DNA from: Arachis hypogaea
Lineage: Eukaryota > Streptophyta > Magnoliopsida > Fabales > Fabaceae
Assembly: GCF_003086295.3 (NCBI RefSeq)
Contig: NC_092052.1
Span: forward strand, 78,558,687-78,622,686
Reading direction: 5' to 3'
DNA: 64,000 bases
Notes under the pieces: model-generated
The model's input: the letters and a program-made list of their open reading frames with translations, nothing else
What the model was told of the DNA's origin: nothing
Databases searched by the model: none
Shown here: positions 10,681-23,227 of the stretch, one piece after another
How positions within the stretch are numbered: position 1 is the first letter of the stretch
Layout of the letters: each line of letters begins with the position of its first letter
Translations under genes and position numbers: made by a program

Positions 10681-12386
10681 AAGAAAGAGAAGAGAAAAAG
10701 AAAAGAAGAGGAATCCTCTATGTCACAGTAAAGAGGTTCCTTATTGTTAGTAGAAGAAGAGAAGAAGAAGAAAAAAATTCGAACACAGATAGAAGAGGGG
10801 GGTTCGAATTTGGTGAGTGATGTGAGGAAGAGATGTTAGTAGATGAATAAATAAATAAAATAAGCTGAGAGAGGGAGAGGATTTTCGAAAACAATCTTTG
10901 AAAAAGAGTTAGTAATTTTCGAAAATAGTTTTTGAAAAATGTTAGTAATTTTTGAAAATTAAGATTTTAAAAAATTGAAATAATTAGTTAATGAAAAAGA
11001 AATTTTGAAAAAGAGGGAAGATATTTTCGAAAATTAGAGAGAGAGAGTTAGTTAGTTGGTTTTGAAAAAGATAAGAGACAAACAAAAAGTTAGTTAGTTA
11101 GTTGAAACAAATTTGAAAAGATAAGAAGTTAGGAAGTTAGAAAAGATATTTTGAAATCAAATTTTTTTGAAAAAGATAGGATGAGAAGATATTTTTGAAA
11201 AGATATGATTGAAATTAGTTTTTGAAAAAGATTTGAATTTTTAAAATCACAATTAATGACTTGATTCACAAGAAATCACAAGATATGATTCTAGAACTTA
11301 AAGTTTGAATCTTTCTTAACAAGTAAGTAACAAACTTGAAATTTTTTAATCAAAACATTAATTGATTATGTTATTTTCGAAAATTTGATATAAAAATAAG
11401 AAAAAGATTTTTGAAAAATATTTTTAGAATTTTCGAAAATAACTAAGAAATTTGAAAAAGATTTGATTTTTGAAAAATATTTTGGAAAAGATGAGATTTT
11501 TAAATTGAAAATTTGATTTGACTCATAAAAACAACTAGATTTTTAAAATTTTTGAAAAAGTCAAATCTAATTTTCGAAATTTTAAGAGAGAAAAAGGGAA
11601 AGATATTTTTTTTATTTTTGAATTTTTTATAATGAGAGAGAAAAATAAGAAAAATGATGCAATGCATGAAATTTTTAGATTAAAACAATGAATGCATGCA
11701 AGAATGCTATGAATGTCAAGATGAACACCAAGAACACTTTGAATGTCAAGATGAACACCAAGAACATATTTTTGAAAAATTTTTAATGCAAGGAAAACAT
11801 GCAAGACACCAAACTTAGAATTCTTTAATGCTTAGGCACTAAGAATTCAAGAATGCATATGAAAAACAAGAAAAGACACAAAACATGCAAATGCAAAGAT
11901 CAAACAAGAAGACTTACCAAGAACAACTTGAAGATCATGAAGAACACTATGAATGCATGAATTTTCGAAAAATGCAAGATGCACATGCAATTGACACCAA
12001 ACTTATAACGTGACTCAAGACTCAAACAAGAAACACACAATATTTTTGACTTTTATGATTTTATGATTTTTTTGTATTTTCTTTTAATTTTTTTTTCGAA
12101 AATATTTGGAAAAAGGAAGCAATGAATTCATAGTCCTCAATCAAAATCCTGGGAATTAGACATGGCTTAATAGCCAGCCAAGCTAAAACATGTTATATGA
12201 AACACTAGAATTCATTTTTTTTTAAAAATTTTGAAGAAAAATATTTTTGAAAACATTTTTTTTTCTTATTTTTTCGAAAACAGATGAGAAAATTTTTGAA
12301 AAATTTTTTTTTTTGAAAATAAAATAAAAAGAAAATTACCTAATCTGAGCAACAAGATGAACCGTCAGTTGTCCAAACTCGAACAA
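10681..12386 (-). other. Element 1 5' leader
   Basis: About 1.7 kb of AT-rich sequence lies between primer site and gag start. It is dominated by GAAAAAGAT-like purine runs and many copies of the self-complementary TTTTCGAAAA. The AAGTTTGGTGT word occurs on the minus strand near 11806 and 11995. A pair of direct repeats of about 30 bp near 11715-11765 is built on GAATGTCAAGATGAACACCA. I see no coding region of substance; the 89-residue frame at 11535-11804 is low-complexity. Confidence 0.75.
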
Positions 12387-12404
12387 TCCCCGGCAACGGC
12401 GCCA
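12387..12404 (-). promoter_or_regulatory. Primer binding site (tRNA-Asp), element 1
   Basis: On the minus strand TGGCGCCGTTGCCGGGGA is complementary to the 3' end of plant tRNA-Asp(GTC) over 18 nt without mismatch. It lies 6 nt inside the 5' LTR, where minus-strand cDNA synthesis starts. tRNA-Asp priming is typical of Tat/Athila-type elements. Confidence 0.92.
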
Positions 12405-13512
12405 AAAACTTGGTGCGCAGAAATTGTGGTTACACTTTGATTATGTAAAATTCATCGCTCTTTCTTTCCCTGGTAATGGCGCCAAAAACATGATGCCAAT
12501 ACCATGGTTCACAACTTCGCACAACTAACCAGCAAGTGCACTGGGTCGTCCAAGTAATACCTTACGTGAGTAAGGGTCGAATCCCACGGAGATTGTTGGT
12601 ATGAAGCAAGCTATGGTCACCTTGTAAATCTCAGTCAGGCGAATATAAAATAGTAATGGGGTTTTCGAAAATAATTAATAAAATAGGGATAGAAATACTT
12701 ATGTAATTCATTGGGTAGAATTTCAGATAAGCGTGTAGAGATGCTTTCGTTCCTCTGAACCTCTACTTTCCTGCTATCTTCATCCAATCAATCTCACTCC
12801 TTTCCATGGCTGGCTTTATGTGATGCATCACCATTGTCAATGGCTACTTTCGGTCTTCTCTCGGGAAAATGATCCAAATGCCCTGTCACGGCACGGCTAA
12901 TCGTCTGGAGGCATCACCCTTGTCAATGGTTACATCCTATCCTCTCAGTGAAAATGGTCAACACACCCTGTCACGGCACGGCTATTCATCTGTCGGTTCT
13001 CGATCATGCTGGAATAGGATTTACTATCCTTTTGCGTCTGTCACTACGCCCAGCAATCGCGAGTTTCAAGCTCGTCACAGTCATTCAATCATTGAATCCT
13101 ACTCGGAATACCACAGACAAGGTTTAGACTTTCCGGATTCTCTTGAATGCCGCCATCATTCTAGCTTACACCACGAAGATTCTGATTAAGAGATCTAAGA
13201 GATACTCATTCAATCTAATGTAGAACGGAAGTGGTTGTCAGGCACACGTTCATAGGGAATGATGATGATTGTCACGTTCATCACATTCAGGTTGAAGTGC
13301 GAATGAATATCTTAGAAGCGAAATAAGATGAATTGAATAGAAAACAGTAGTACTTTGCATTAATCTTTGAGGAACAGCAGAGCTCCACACCTTAATCTAT
13401 GGAGTGTAGAAACTCTACCGTTGAAAATACATAAGTGATAATGGAGTTCATTGGTCTCGGCCCCAGAGGGGAACCGGAGTGACCAAGACTACGAATACAA
13501 TGATAAAAAGTT

Positions 13513-13521
13513 CTATTTATA
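13513..13521 (-). promoter_or_regulatory. LTR TATA box, element 1
   Basis: TATAAATAG on the minus strand lies about 600 bp into the 5' LTR and 117-225 bp downstream of the palindrome cluster. The 3' LTR copy is altered by one base. Confidence 0.65.
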
Positions 13522-13637
13522 ATAAACTAGTCACTAGGGTTTACAGAAGTAAGTAATTGATGCATAAATCCACTTCCGGGACCCACTTGGAGTGTGCTTG
13601 GACTGAGCATGAATGTTACACGTGCAGAGGTTATTCT

Positions 13638-13746
13638 TGGAGTTGAACGCCAGCTTTTGTGCCATTTTGGGCGTTGAACTCCACTTTGCAACTTGTTTCT
13701 GGCGCTGGACGCCAGAATTGGGCAGAGAGCTGGCGTTGAACGCCAG
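13638..13746. repeat. U3 palindrome cluster, element 1 5' LTR
   Basis: Four variants of CTGGCGTTGAACGCCAG spaced about 30 bp apart, the last (13730-13746) perfect. They sit immediately upstream (in element sense) of the TATA box, the expected place for promoter-proximal binding sites. Confidence 0.88.
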
Positions 13747-14121
13747 TTTGCGTCATCTAAACTTGGGCAAAGTATGGACTATTATATATTTCTGGAAAGC
13801 CCTGGATGTCTACTTTCCAACGCAATTTGGAGCGCGCCATTTCGAGTTCTGTAGCTCCAGAAAATCCACTTTGAGTGCAGGGAGGTCAGAATCCAACAAC
13901 ATCAGCAGTCCTTCTTCAACCTCTGAATCTGAGTTTTGCTCAAGTCCCTCAATTTCAGCCAGAAAATACCTGAAATCACAGAAAAATACACAAACTCATA
14001 GTAAAGTCCAGAAATGTGAATTTAACATAAAAACTAATGAAAACATCCCTAAAAGTAACTAGATCCTACTAAAAACATACTAAAAACAATGTCAAAAAGC
14101 GTATAAATTATCCGCTCATCA

Positions 14122-14126
14122 ACCCT
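14122..14126. repeat. Target site duplication of element 1, right copy
   Basis: ACCCT directly follows the LTR end CCGCTCATCA and matches 3389-3393. Five bases is the usual Ty3-gypsy integrase footprint. Confidence 0.95.
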
Positions 14127-17100
14127 CCTTCTTTAAATGACGCTATCCCGAGATGGACACCTAAAGGTGAGCCGTATTGGCCTCATCTTCGGCAGGCTCC
14201 TCTGATTTTTTTTTACTACGTGCTGACCCTCGTTCTTTAAATGACGCTATGCCGAGGAGGACACCTAAAGGCGAGCCGTAATGGCTTCATCTTCGGCAGG
14301 CTCCACCTGTTTTTTTTTTTCCGATTTTTTTTTACGTCGTGCTTACCCTCGTACTATAAATGACGCTAAACCGAGGAGGACACCTAAAGGCGAGCCGTAA
14401 TGGCCTCATCTTCGGCAGGCTCCTCCTGTTTTTTTTTCTCTGGTTTTTTTTACGTCGTGCTGACCCTCTTTCTTTAAATGACGCTAACCTCAGGAGGACT
14501 CCTAAAGGCGAGCCGTAATGGCCTTATCTTCGGCATGCTCCTCAGATTTTTCTTTACGTCGTGCTGACAATCGTTTTTTAAATGATGCTATCTCGACGAG
14601 GACACCTAAAGGCGAGCCGTAATGGCCTCAACTTCGGCATGCTCCTCCGCTTTTTTTTTGCTACGTGCTGACCCTCTTTTTTAAATGACACTATCCCGAG
14701 GAGGACAACTAAAGGCGAGCCGTAATGGCCTCATCTTCGGCAGGCTCCTCCAATTTTTTTTTTAGTTTTTTTTTACGTCGTGCTAACCCTCGTTCTTTAA
14801 ATGACTCTATCCCGAGGAGGACAGCTAAAGGCGAGCCGTAATGGCCTCATCTTGAGCAGGGTCCTCCATTTTTTTCTGGTTTTTTTTTTACGTCGTGCTG
14901 ACTCTTGTTCTTTAAATTACGCTAACCCGAGGAGGACACCTAAAGGCGAGCCGTGATGGCCTCATCTTCGGTAGACTCCTCCGGTTTTTTTTACTACGTG
15001 CTGCCCCTCGTTCTTTAAATGACGATTTACCGAGGAGGATACCTAAAGGCGAGCCGTAATGGCCTCATCTTCGGTAGGCTCCTCTAATTTTTTTTCCAGT
15101 TTTTTTACGTCGTGCTGACCCTCGTTCTTTAAATGACGCTATGCCGAGGAGGACACCTAAAGGTGAGCCGTAATGGCCTCATCTTCGGCAGGCTCCTCTG
15201 ATTTTTTTTTCCAGTTTTTTTTTACGTCGTGCTTGCCCTCGTTCTTTAAATGACGCTAAACCGAGGAGGACACCTAAAGGAGAGCCGTAATGGCCTCATC
15301 TTCGGCAGGCTCCTCCTATTTTTTTTTCTGGTTTTTTTTATGTCGTGCTGACCCTCGTTCTTTAAATGACGCTAACCCGAGGAGGACTCCTAAAGGCGAG
15401 CCGTAATGGCCTTATCTTCGGCATGCTCCTCAGATTTTTATTTACGTCGTGCTGACAATCGTTTTTTAAATGATGCTATCTCGAGGAGGACACCTAAAGG
15501 CGAGCCGTAATGGCCTCAACTTCGGCATGCTCCTCCGCTTTTTTTTTACTACGTGCTGACCCTCCTTCTTTAAATGACGCTATCCCGAGGAAGACACCTA
15601 AAGGCGAGCCGTAATGGCCTCATCTTCGGCAGGCTCCTCTGATTTTTTTTTTCCGGTTTTTTTTTATGTCGTGCTGACCCTCGTTCTTTAAATGACGCTA
15701 TGCCGAGGAGGACACCTAAAGGCAAGCCGTAATGGCTTCATCTTCGGCAGGCTCCTCCTGTTTTTTTTCCGGTTTTTTTTTTTACGTCGTGCTGACCCTC
15801 GTTCTCTAAATGACGCTATGCCGAGGAGGACACCTAAAGGTGAGCCGTAATGGCTTCATCTTCGGCAGGCTCCTCCTGTTTTTTTTTTTTCGATTTTTTT
15901 TACGTCGTGCTTACCCTCATTCTTTAAATGACGTTAAACCGAGGAGGACACCAAAAGTCGAGCCGTAATGGCCTCATGTTCGGCAGGCTCCTCCATTTTT
16001 TTTCCGATTTTTTTTACGTCGTGCTGACTCTCGTTCTTTAAATGACGCTATATCAAGGAGGACACCTAAAGGCGAGCCGTAATGGTCTCATCTTCGGCAG
16101 GCTCCTCCGTTTTTTTTTTACTAAGTGCTGACCCTCGTTGTTTAAATGACGCTATCCCGAGGAGGACAACTAAAGGCGTGCCGAAATGGCCTCATCTTCG
16201 GCAGGCTCCTCCGGTTTTTTTTTACTACGTGCAGACCCTCGTTGTTTAAATGACGCTATCCCGAGGAGGACACCTAAAGGCGAGCCGTAATGGCCTCATC
16301 TTCGGCAGGCTCCTCCGATTTTTTTTTCCGGTTTTTTTTTTTTACGTCGTGATGACTCTCGTTCTTTAAATGACGCTATCCCGAGGAGGACACCTAAAGG
16401 CGAGCCGTAATGGCCTCATCTTTGGCAGGCTCCTCCTGTTTTTATTTTCCGGTTTTTTTTTACGTCGTGCTTACCCTCGTTCTTTAAATAACGCTAAACC
16501 GAGGAGGACACCTAAAGGCAAGCCATAATGGCCTCATCTTCGGCAGACTCCTCCGGTTTTTTTTTACTACGTGCTGACCCTCGTTGTTTAAATGACGCTA
16601 TCCCGAGGAGGACACCTAAAGGCGAGCCGTAATGGCCTCATCTTCGGCAGGCTCCTCCGATTTTTTTTTCCGGTTTTTTTTTTTACGTCGTGATGACTCT
16701 CGTTCTTTAAATGACGCTATCCCGAGGAGGACACCTAAAGGCGAGCCGTAATGGCCTCAACATCGGGAGGCTCCTCCTGTTTTTTTTTTCGTTTTTTTGT
16801 ACGTCGTGCTTACCCTCATTCTTTAAATAACGCTAAACCGAGTTGAAAACCTAAAGGCGAGCCGTAATGGCCTCATCTTCGGCAGGCCCCTCCGGTTTTT
16901 TTTTCTGGTCTTTTTTACGTCGTGTTATCCGTCGTTCTTTAAATGACGCTAACCCGAGGAGGACTCCTAAAGGCGAGCCGTAATGGCCTCATCTTCGGCA
17001 TGCTCCTCAGGTTTTTCTTTACGTCGTGCTGACAATCGTTTTTTAAATGATGCTATCTCAAGGAGGACACCTAAAGGCGGGCCGTAATGGCCTCAACTTC

Positions 17101-20100
17101 GGCATGCTCCTCCGGTTTTTTTTTTACTACGTGCTGACCCTCCTTCTTTAAATGACGCTATCCCGAGGAGGACACCTAAAGGCGAGCCGTAATGTCCTCA
17201 AATTCGGCAGGCTCCTCCGATTTTTTTTGGTTTTTTTTTACGTCGTGCTGACCATCGTTCTTTAAATGACAGTATCCCGAGGAGGACACCTAAAGGCGAG
17301 CCGTAATGGCCTCATCTTCGGCAGGCTCCTCCGGTTTTTTCCCTTTTTTTACGTCATGCTAACCATCGTTCTTTAAATGACGCTATCTCGAGGAGGACAC
17401 CTAAAGGCGAGCCGTAATGACCTCATCTTCGACAGGCTCCTCCAATTTTTTTTTCCGGTTTCTTTTTTTACATCGTGCTGACCCTTATTTTTTAGATGAC
17501 GCTATGCCAAGGAGGACACCTAAAGGCGAGCCGTAATGGCCTCACCTTCGGCAGGCTCCTCCTTTTTTTTTCCGATTTTTTTTTATGTCGTGCTGACTCT
17601 CGTTCTTTAAATGACGCTATATCGAGGAGGACACCTAAAGGCGAGCCGTAATGGCCTCATCTTCGGCAGGCTCCTCCGGTTTTTTTTTTTTACTACGTGC
17701 TGACCCTCGTTGTTTAAATGACGCTATCCCGAGGAAGACACCTAAAGGCGAGCCGTAATGGCCTCATTTCGGCAGGCTCCTCCGATTTTTTTTCCGGTTT
17801 TTTTTTACGTCGTGATGACTCTCATTCTTTAAATGACGCTATCCCGAGGAGGACACGTAAAGGCGAGCCATAATGGCCTCATTTTCGGCAGGCACCTCCT
17901 GTTTTTTTTTTCGATTTTTTTTACGTCGTGCTTACCCTCGTTCTTTAAATGACGTTAAACCGAGGAGGACACCAAAAGGCGAGCCGTAATGGCCTCATTT
18001 TCGGCAGGCTCCTCCATTTTTTTTCGGTTTTTTTTACGTCGTGCTTACTCTCGTTCTTTAAATGACGCTATCTCGAGGAGGACACCTAAAGGCGAGCCGT
18101 AATGGCCTCATCTTCGGCAGGCTCCTCCGGTTTTTTTTTACTACGTGCTGACCCTTGTTGTTTAAATGACGCTATCCCGAGGTGGACACCTAAACGCGAG
18201 CCGTAATGGCCTCATCTTCGGCAGGCTCCTCCGATTTTTTTTCTGGTTTTTTTTTTACGTCGTGATGACTCTCGTTCTTTAAATGATGCTATTTCGAGGA
18301 GGAAACCTAAAGGGGAGCCGTAATGGCCTCATCTTTGGCAGGCTCCTCCTGTTTTTTTTTTCTGGTTTTTTTTACGTCGTGCTTACCCTCGTTCTTTAAA
18401 TAACGCTAAACCGAGGAGGACACCTAAAGGCAAGCCATAATGGCCTCATCTTCGGCAGACTCCTCCGGTTTTTTTTACTACATGCTGACCCTCGTTCTTT
18501 AAATGACGCTATGCCGAGTTGGACACCTAAAGGCGAGCCGTAATGGCCTTATCTTCGGCAGGCCCCTCCTTTTTTTTCTGGTCTTTTTTACGTCATGTTG
18601 TCTGTCGTTCTTTAAATGACGCTAACCCGAGGAGGATTCCTAAAGGCGAGCCGTAATGGCCTCATCTTCGGCATGCTCCTCAGATTTTTCTTTACGTCGT
18701 GCTGACAATCGTTTTTTAAATGATGCTATCTCAAGGAGGACACCTAAAGGCGAGCCGTAATGGCCTCAACTTCGGCATTCTCCTCCAGTTTTTTTTTTAC
18801 TACGTGCTGACCCTCCTTCTTTAAATGACGCTATCCCGAGGAGGACACCTAAAGGCGAGCCGTAATGACCTCAAATTCGGCAGGCTCCTCCGATTTTTTT
18901 TGGTTTTTTTTACGTCGTGCTGACCATCGTTCTTTAAATGACACTATCCCGAGGAGGACACCTAAAGGCGAGCCGTAATGGCCTCATCTTCGGCAGGCTC
19001 CTCCGGTTTTTTCCCTTTTTTTACGCGTGCTAACCCTCGTTCTTTAAATGACGCTATCTCGAGGAGGACACCTAAAGGCGAGCCGTAATGGCCTCATCTT
19101 CGACAGGCTCCTCCGATTTTTTTTTTCTGGTTTCTTTTTTTACATCGTGCTGACCCTTATTTTTTAGATGACGCTATACCGAGGAGGATACCTAAAGGCG
19201 AGCCGTAATGGCCTCATCCTCGGCAGGTTCCTCCTTTTTTTTCCGGTTTTTTTTACGTCGTGCTGACTCTCGTTTTTTAAATGACGCTATATCGAGGAGG
19301 ACACCTAAACGCGAGCCGTAATGGCTTCATCTTCGGCAGGCTCCTCCAGTTTTTTTTACTACATGCTGACCCTCGTTGTTTAAATGACGCTATCCCGAGG
19401 AGGACACCTAAAGGCGAGCCGTAATGGCCTCATCTTCGGAAGGCTCCTCCGATTTTTTTCCGGTTTTTTTTATGTCGTGATGACTCTCGTTCTTTAAATG
19501 ACGCTATCCCGAGGAGGACACGTAAAGGCGATCCATAATGGCCTCATTTTCGGCAGGCTCCTCCTGTTTTTTTCTTCAATTTTTTTTACGTCGTGCTTAC
19601 CCTCGTTCTTTAAATGACGTTAAACCGAGGAGGACACCAAAAGGCGAGCCGTAATGGCCTCATCTTCGGCAGGCACCTCTAATTTTTTTTCCAGTTTTTT
19701 TACGTCGTGCTGACCCTCCTTCTTTAAATGACGCTATCCCGAGATGGACACCTAAAGGCGAGCCGTATTGGCCTCATCTTCGGCAGGCTCCTCTGATTTT
19801 TTTTCCGGTTTTTTTTACGTCGTGCCGACCCTCGTTCTTTAAATGATGCTATGCCGAGGAGGACACCTAAAGGCAAGCCATAATGGCTTCATCTTCGGCA
19901 GGCTCCTCCTGTTTTTCTTTCCGGTTTTTTTTTTTACGTTGGGCTTGCCCTCGTTCTTTAAATGACGCTTAACTGAGGAGGACACCTAAAGGCGAGCCGT
20001 AATGGCCTCATCTTCGGCAGGCTCCTCCTGTTTTTTTTCTGGTTTTTTTTACGTCGTGCTGTCCCTCGTTCTTTAAATGACGCTAACCCCAGGAGGACTC

Positions 20101-23100
20101 CTAAAGGCGAGCCGTAATGGCCTTATCTTCGGCATGCTCCTCAGATTTTTCTTTACATCGTGCTGACAATCGTTTTTTAAATGATTCTATCTCGAGGAGG
20201 ACACCTAAAGGCGAGCCGTAATGGCCTCAACTTCGGCATGCTCCTCCGCTTTTTTTTTACTACGTGCTGAGCCTCCTTCTTTAAATGACGCTATCTCTAG
20301 GAGGACACCTAAATGCGAGCCGTAATGGCCTCATCTTCCGCAGGCCCCTCTGATTTTTTTTCCGATTTTTTTTTACGTCGTGCTGACGCTCGTTCTTTAA
20401 ATGACGTTATGCCGAGGAGGACACCTAAAGGCGAGCCGTAATGGCTTCATCTTCGGCAGGCTCCTCCTGTTTTTTTTCGGTTTTTTTTACGTCGTGCTTG
20501 CCATCGTTCTTTAAATGACGCTAAACCGAGGAGGACAACTAAAGGCGAGCCGTAATGGCCTCATCTTCGGCAGGCTCCTCCTATTTTTTTTCTGGTTTTT
20601 TTTACGTCGTGCTGACCCTCGTTGTTTAAATGACGCTATCCCGAGGAGGACACCCAAAGGCGAGCCGTAATGGCCTCATCTTCGGCAGGCTCCTCCGGTT
20701 TTTTTTTTTTACTACGTGCTGACCCTCGTTGTTTAAATGACGCTATCCCAAGGAGGACACCTAAAGGCAAGCCATAATGGCCTCATCATCGGCAGGCTCC
20801 TCCAATTTTTTCTGGTTTTTTTTACGTCGTGCTGACTCTCATTCTTTAAATGACGCTATCCCGAGGAGGACACCTAAAAGCGAGCCGTAATGGCCTCATC
20901 TTCGGCTTGCTCCTCCGGTTTTTTTACTACGTGCTGACCCTCGTTGTTTAAATGACGCTATCCCGAGGAGGACACCTAAAGGCGAGCCGTAATGGCCTCA
21001 TCTTCAGCAGGCTCCTCCGATTTTTTTTTCCGGTTTTTTTTTACGTCGTGATGACTCTCGTTCTTTAAATGATGCTATCCCGAGGAGGACACCTAAAGGC
21101 GAGCCGTAATGGCATCATCTTCGGCAGGCTCCTCCTGTTTTTTTTTTCGATTTTTTTTACGCCGTGCTTACCCTCGTTCTTTAAATGATGCTAAACCGAG
21201 GAGGACACCAAAAGGCGAGCCGTAATGGCCTCATCTTTGGCAGGCTCCTCTATTTTTTTCTGGTTTTTTTTTACGTTGTGCTGACTCTCGTTCTTTAAAT
21301 GACGCTATCCTGAGAAGGACACCTAAATGCGAGCCGTAATGGCCTCATCTTCGGCAGGCTCCTCCGTTTTTTTTTTTACTACATGCTGACCCTCGTTGTT
21401 TAAATGACGCTATCCCTAGGAGAACACCTAAAGGCGAGCCGTAATGGCCTCATCTTCGGAAGGCTCCTCCAATTTTTTTCAGGTTTTTTCTTTACGTCGT
21501 GATGACTCTCGTTCTTTAAATGACGCTATCCTGAGGAGGACACCTAAAGGCGAGCCGTAATGGCCTCATCTTCGGTAGGCTCCTCCTGTTTTTTTTTTTC
21601 CGATTTTTTTTTACGTCGTGGTTACCCTCGTTCTTTAAATGACCCTAAACCGAGGAGGACACCAAAAGGCGAGCCGTAATGGCCTCATCTTCGGCAGGCT
21701 CCTCCATTTTTTTCCAGTTTTTTTTACGTCGTGCTCACTCTCGTTCTTTAAATGACGCTATCCCAAAGAGGACACCTAAAGGCGAGCCGTAATGGCCTCA
21801 TCTTCGGCAGGCTCCTACGGTTTTTTTTACTACGTGCTGACCCTCGTTGTTTAAATGACGCTATCCCGAGGAGGACACCTAAAGGCGAGCCGTAATGGCC
21901 TCATCTTCGGCAGGCTCCTCCGATTTTTTTCCTGTTTTTTTTAAGTCATGATGACTCTCGTTCTTTAAATGACGGTATCCCGAGGAGGACACCTAAAGGC
22001 GAGCCGTAATGGCCTCATCTTCGGCAGGTCCTCCAGTTTTTTTTTTACTACGTGCTGACCCTCGTTGTTTAAATGACGCTATCCCGAGGAGGACACCTAA
22101 AGGTGAGCCGTAATGGCCTCATCTTCGGCAGGCTCCTCCGATTTTTTTTCTGGTTTTTTTTTACGTCGTGATGACTCTCGTTCTTTAAATGATGCTATCT
22201 CGAGGAGGACACCTAAAGGCTAGCCATAATGGCGTCATCTTTGGCAGACTCTTCCTGTTTTTTTTCGGTTTTTTTACGTCGTGCTTACCCTCGTTCTTTA
22301 AATAACGCTAAACCGAGGAGCAAACCTAATGGCGAGCCGTAATGGCCTCATCTTCGATAGGCTCCTCCTGTTTTTTTTCCAATTTTTTTTACGTCGTGCT
22401 GACCCTCGTTCTTTAAATGACGCTAAACTGAGGATGACACCAAAAGGCGAGCCGTAATGGCCTCATCTTTGGCAGCTCCTCTATTTTTTTCTTGTTTTTT
22501 TTTTTACGTCGTGCTGACTCTCGTTCTTTAAATGACGCTATCTTGAGGAGGACACCTAAATGCGAGCCGTAATGGCCTCATCTTCGGCAGGCTCCTCCGG
22601 TTTTATTTTACTACGTGCTGACACTCGTTGTTTATATGACGCTATCCCGAGGAGGACAACTAAAGGCGAGCCGTAATGGCCTCATCTTCGGAAGGCTCCT
22701 CCGATTTTTTTTCCGGTTTTTTTTTTTTACGTCGTGATGACTCTCGTTCTTTAAATGACGCTATCCCGAGGAGGACACCTAAAGGCGAGCCGTAATGCCC
22801 TCATCTTTGGCAGGCTCCTCCTGTTTTTTTTTTTCCAATTTTTTTTACGTCGTGCTATCCCTCGTTCTTTAAATGACACTAAACCGAGGAGGACACCAAA
22901 AGGCGAGCTCTAATGGCCTCATCTTTGGCAGGATCCTCCATTTTTTTCCAGTTTTTTTTTACGTCGTGCTGACTCTCGTTCTTTAAATGACGCTATCCCG
23001 AGGAGGACACCTAAAGGCGAGCCGTAATGGCCTCATCTTCGGCAGGCTCCTCCAGTTTTTTTTACTACGTGCTGACCCTCGTTGTTTAAATGACGCTATT

Positions 23101-23222
23101 TCGAGGAGGACACCTAAAGTTGAGCCGTAATGGCCTCATCTTCGGCAGGCTCCTCTGATTTTTTTTTCCGATTTTTTTTACGTCGTGATGACTCTCGTTC
23201 TTTAAATGACGCTATCCCGATG

Positions 23223-23227
23223 AGGAC
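23223..23227. repeat. Target site duplication of element 3, left copy
   Basis: AGGAC (from the satellite word GAGGAGGACACC) precedes the LTR terminus TGACGTTAGG and is repeated at 42213-42217. Confidence 0.93.

Larger units (their letters stand above)
3394..14121 (-). mobile_element. Element 1: non-autonomous Ty3-gypsy (Tat/Athila-like) LTR retrotransposon
   Basis: A complete 10.7-kb element on the minus strand. Two LTRs of about 1710 bp begin TGATGAGCGG and end GCGCACCA (minus-strand reading). They flank a tRNA-Asp primer site, a long AT-rich leader, a gag-protease frame, a palindrome cluster, an extra ORF and a polypurine-like tract. ACCCT is duplicated on both sides, so the insertion into the satellite is clean. 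No reverse transcriptase, RNase H or integrase is present between protease and 3' LTR, so it must have moved with enzymes from another element; element 2, with related LTRs, is a candidate. By-eye comparison gives 40-odd LTR differences (about 2.5%). In peanut terms it may be the non-autonomous partner (Feral) of FIDEL; that name is from memory and unverified. Confidence 0.93.
12411..14121 (-). repeat. Element 1 5' LTR
   Basis: It is 1711 bp and about 97.5% like 3394-5103 by eye, with the same TG...CA ends on the minus strand. It carries the U3 palindrome cluster (13638-13746) and a TATA box (13513-13521) that would drive transcription leftward into the element. It holds no genuine gene; frames such as 13613-14062 are LTR artefacts. 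Confidence 0.95.
14122..23227. repeat. 115-bp satellite array, block B
   Basis: About 80 monomers continue the array interrupted by element 1. Subtype order repeats: the TCTGGTCTTTTTTACGTC, CAGATTTTTCTTTACGTC, AACTTCGGCATGCTCC, CCTCAAATTCGG and TTATTTTTTAGATGACGC markers occur near 16880-17490 and again near 18550-19165, a higher-order unit of about 1.67 kb. The block ends at the AGGAC target site of element 3. I see no gene in it; the T-tract-rich open frames are by-products. Confidence 0.97.
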
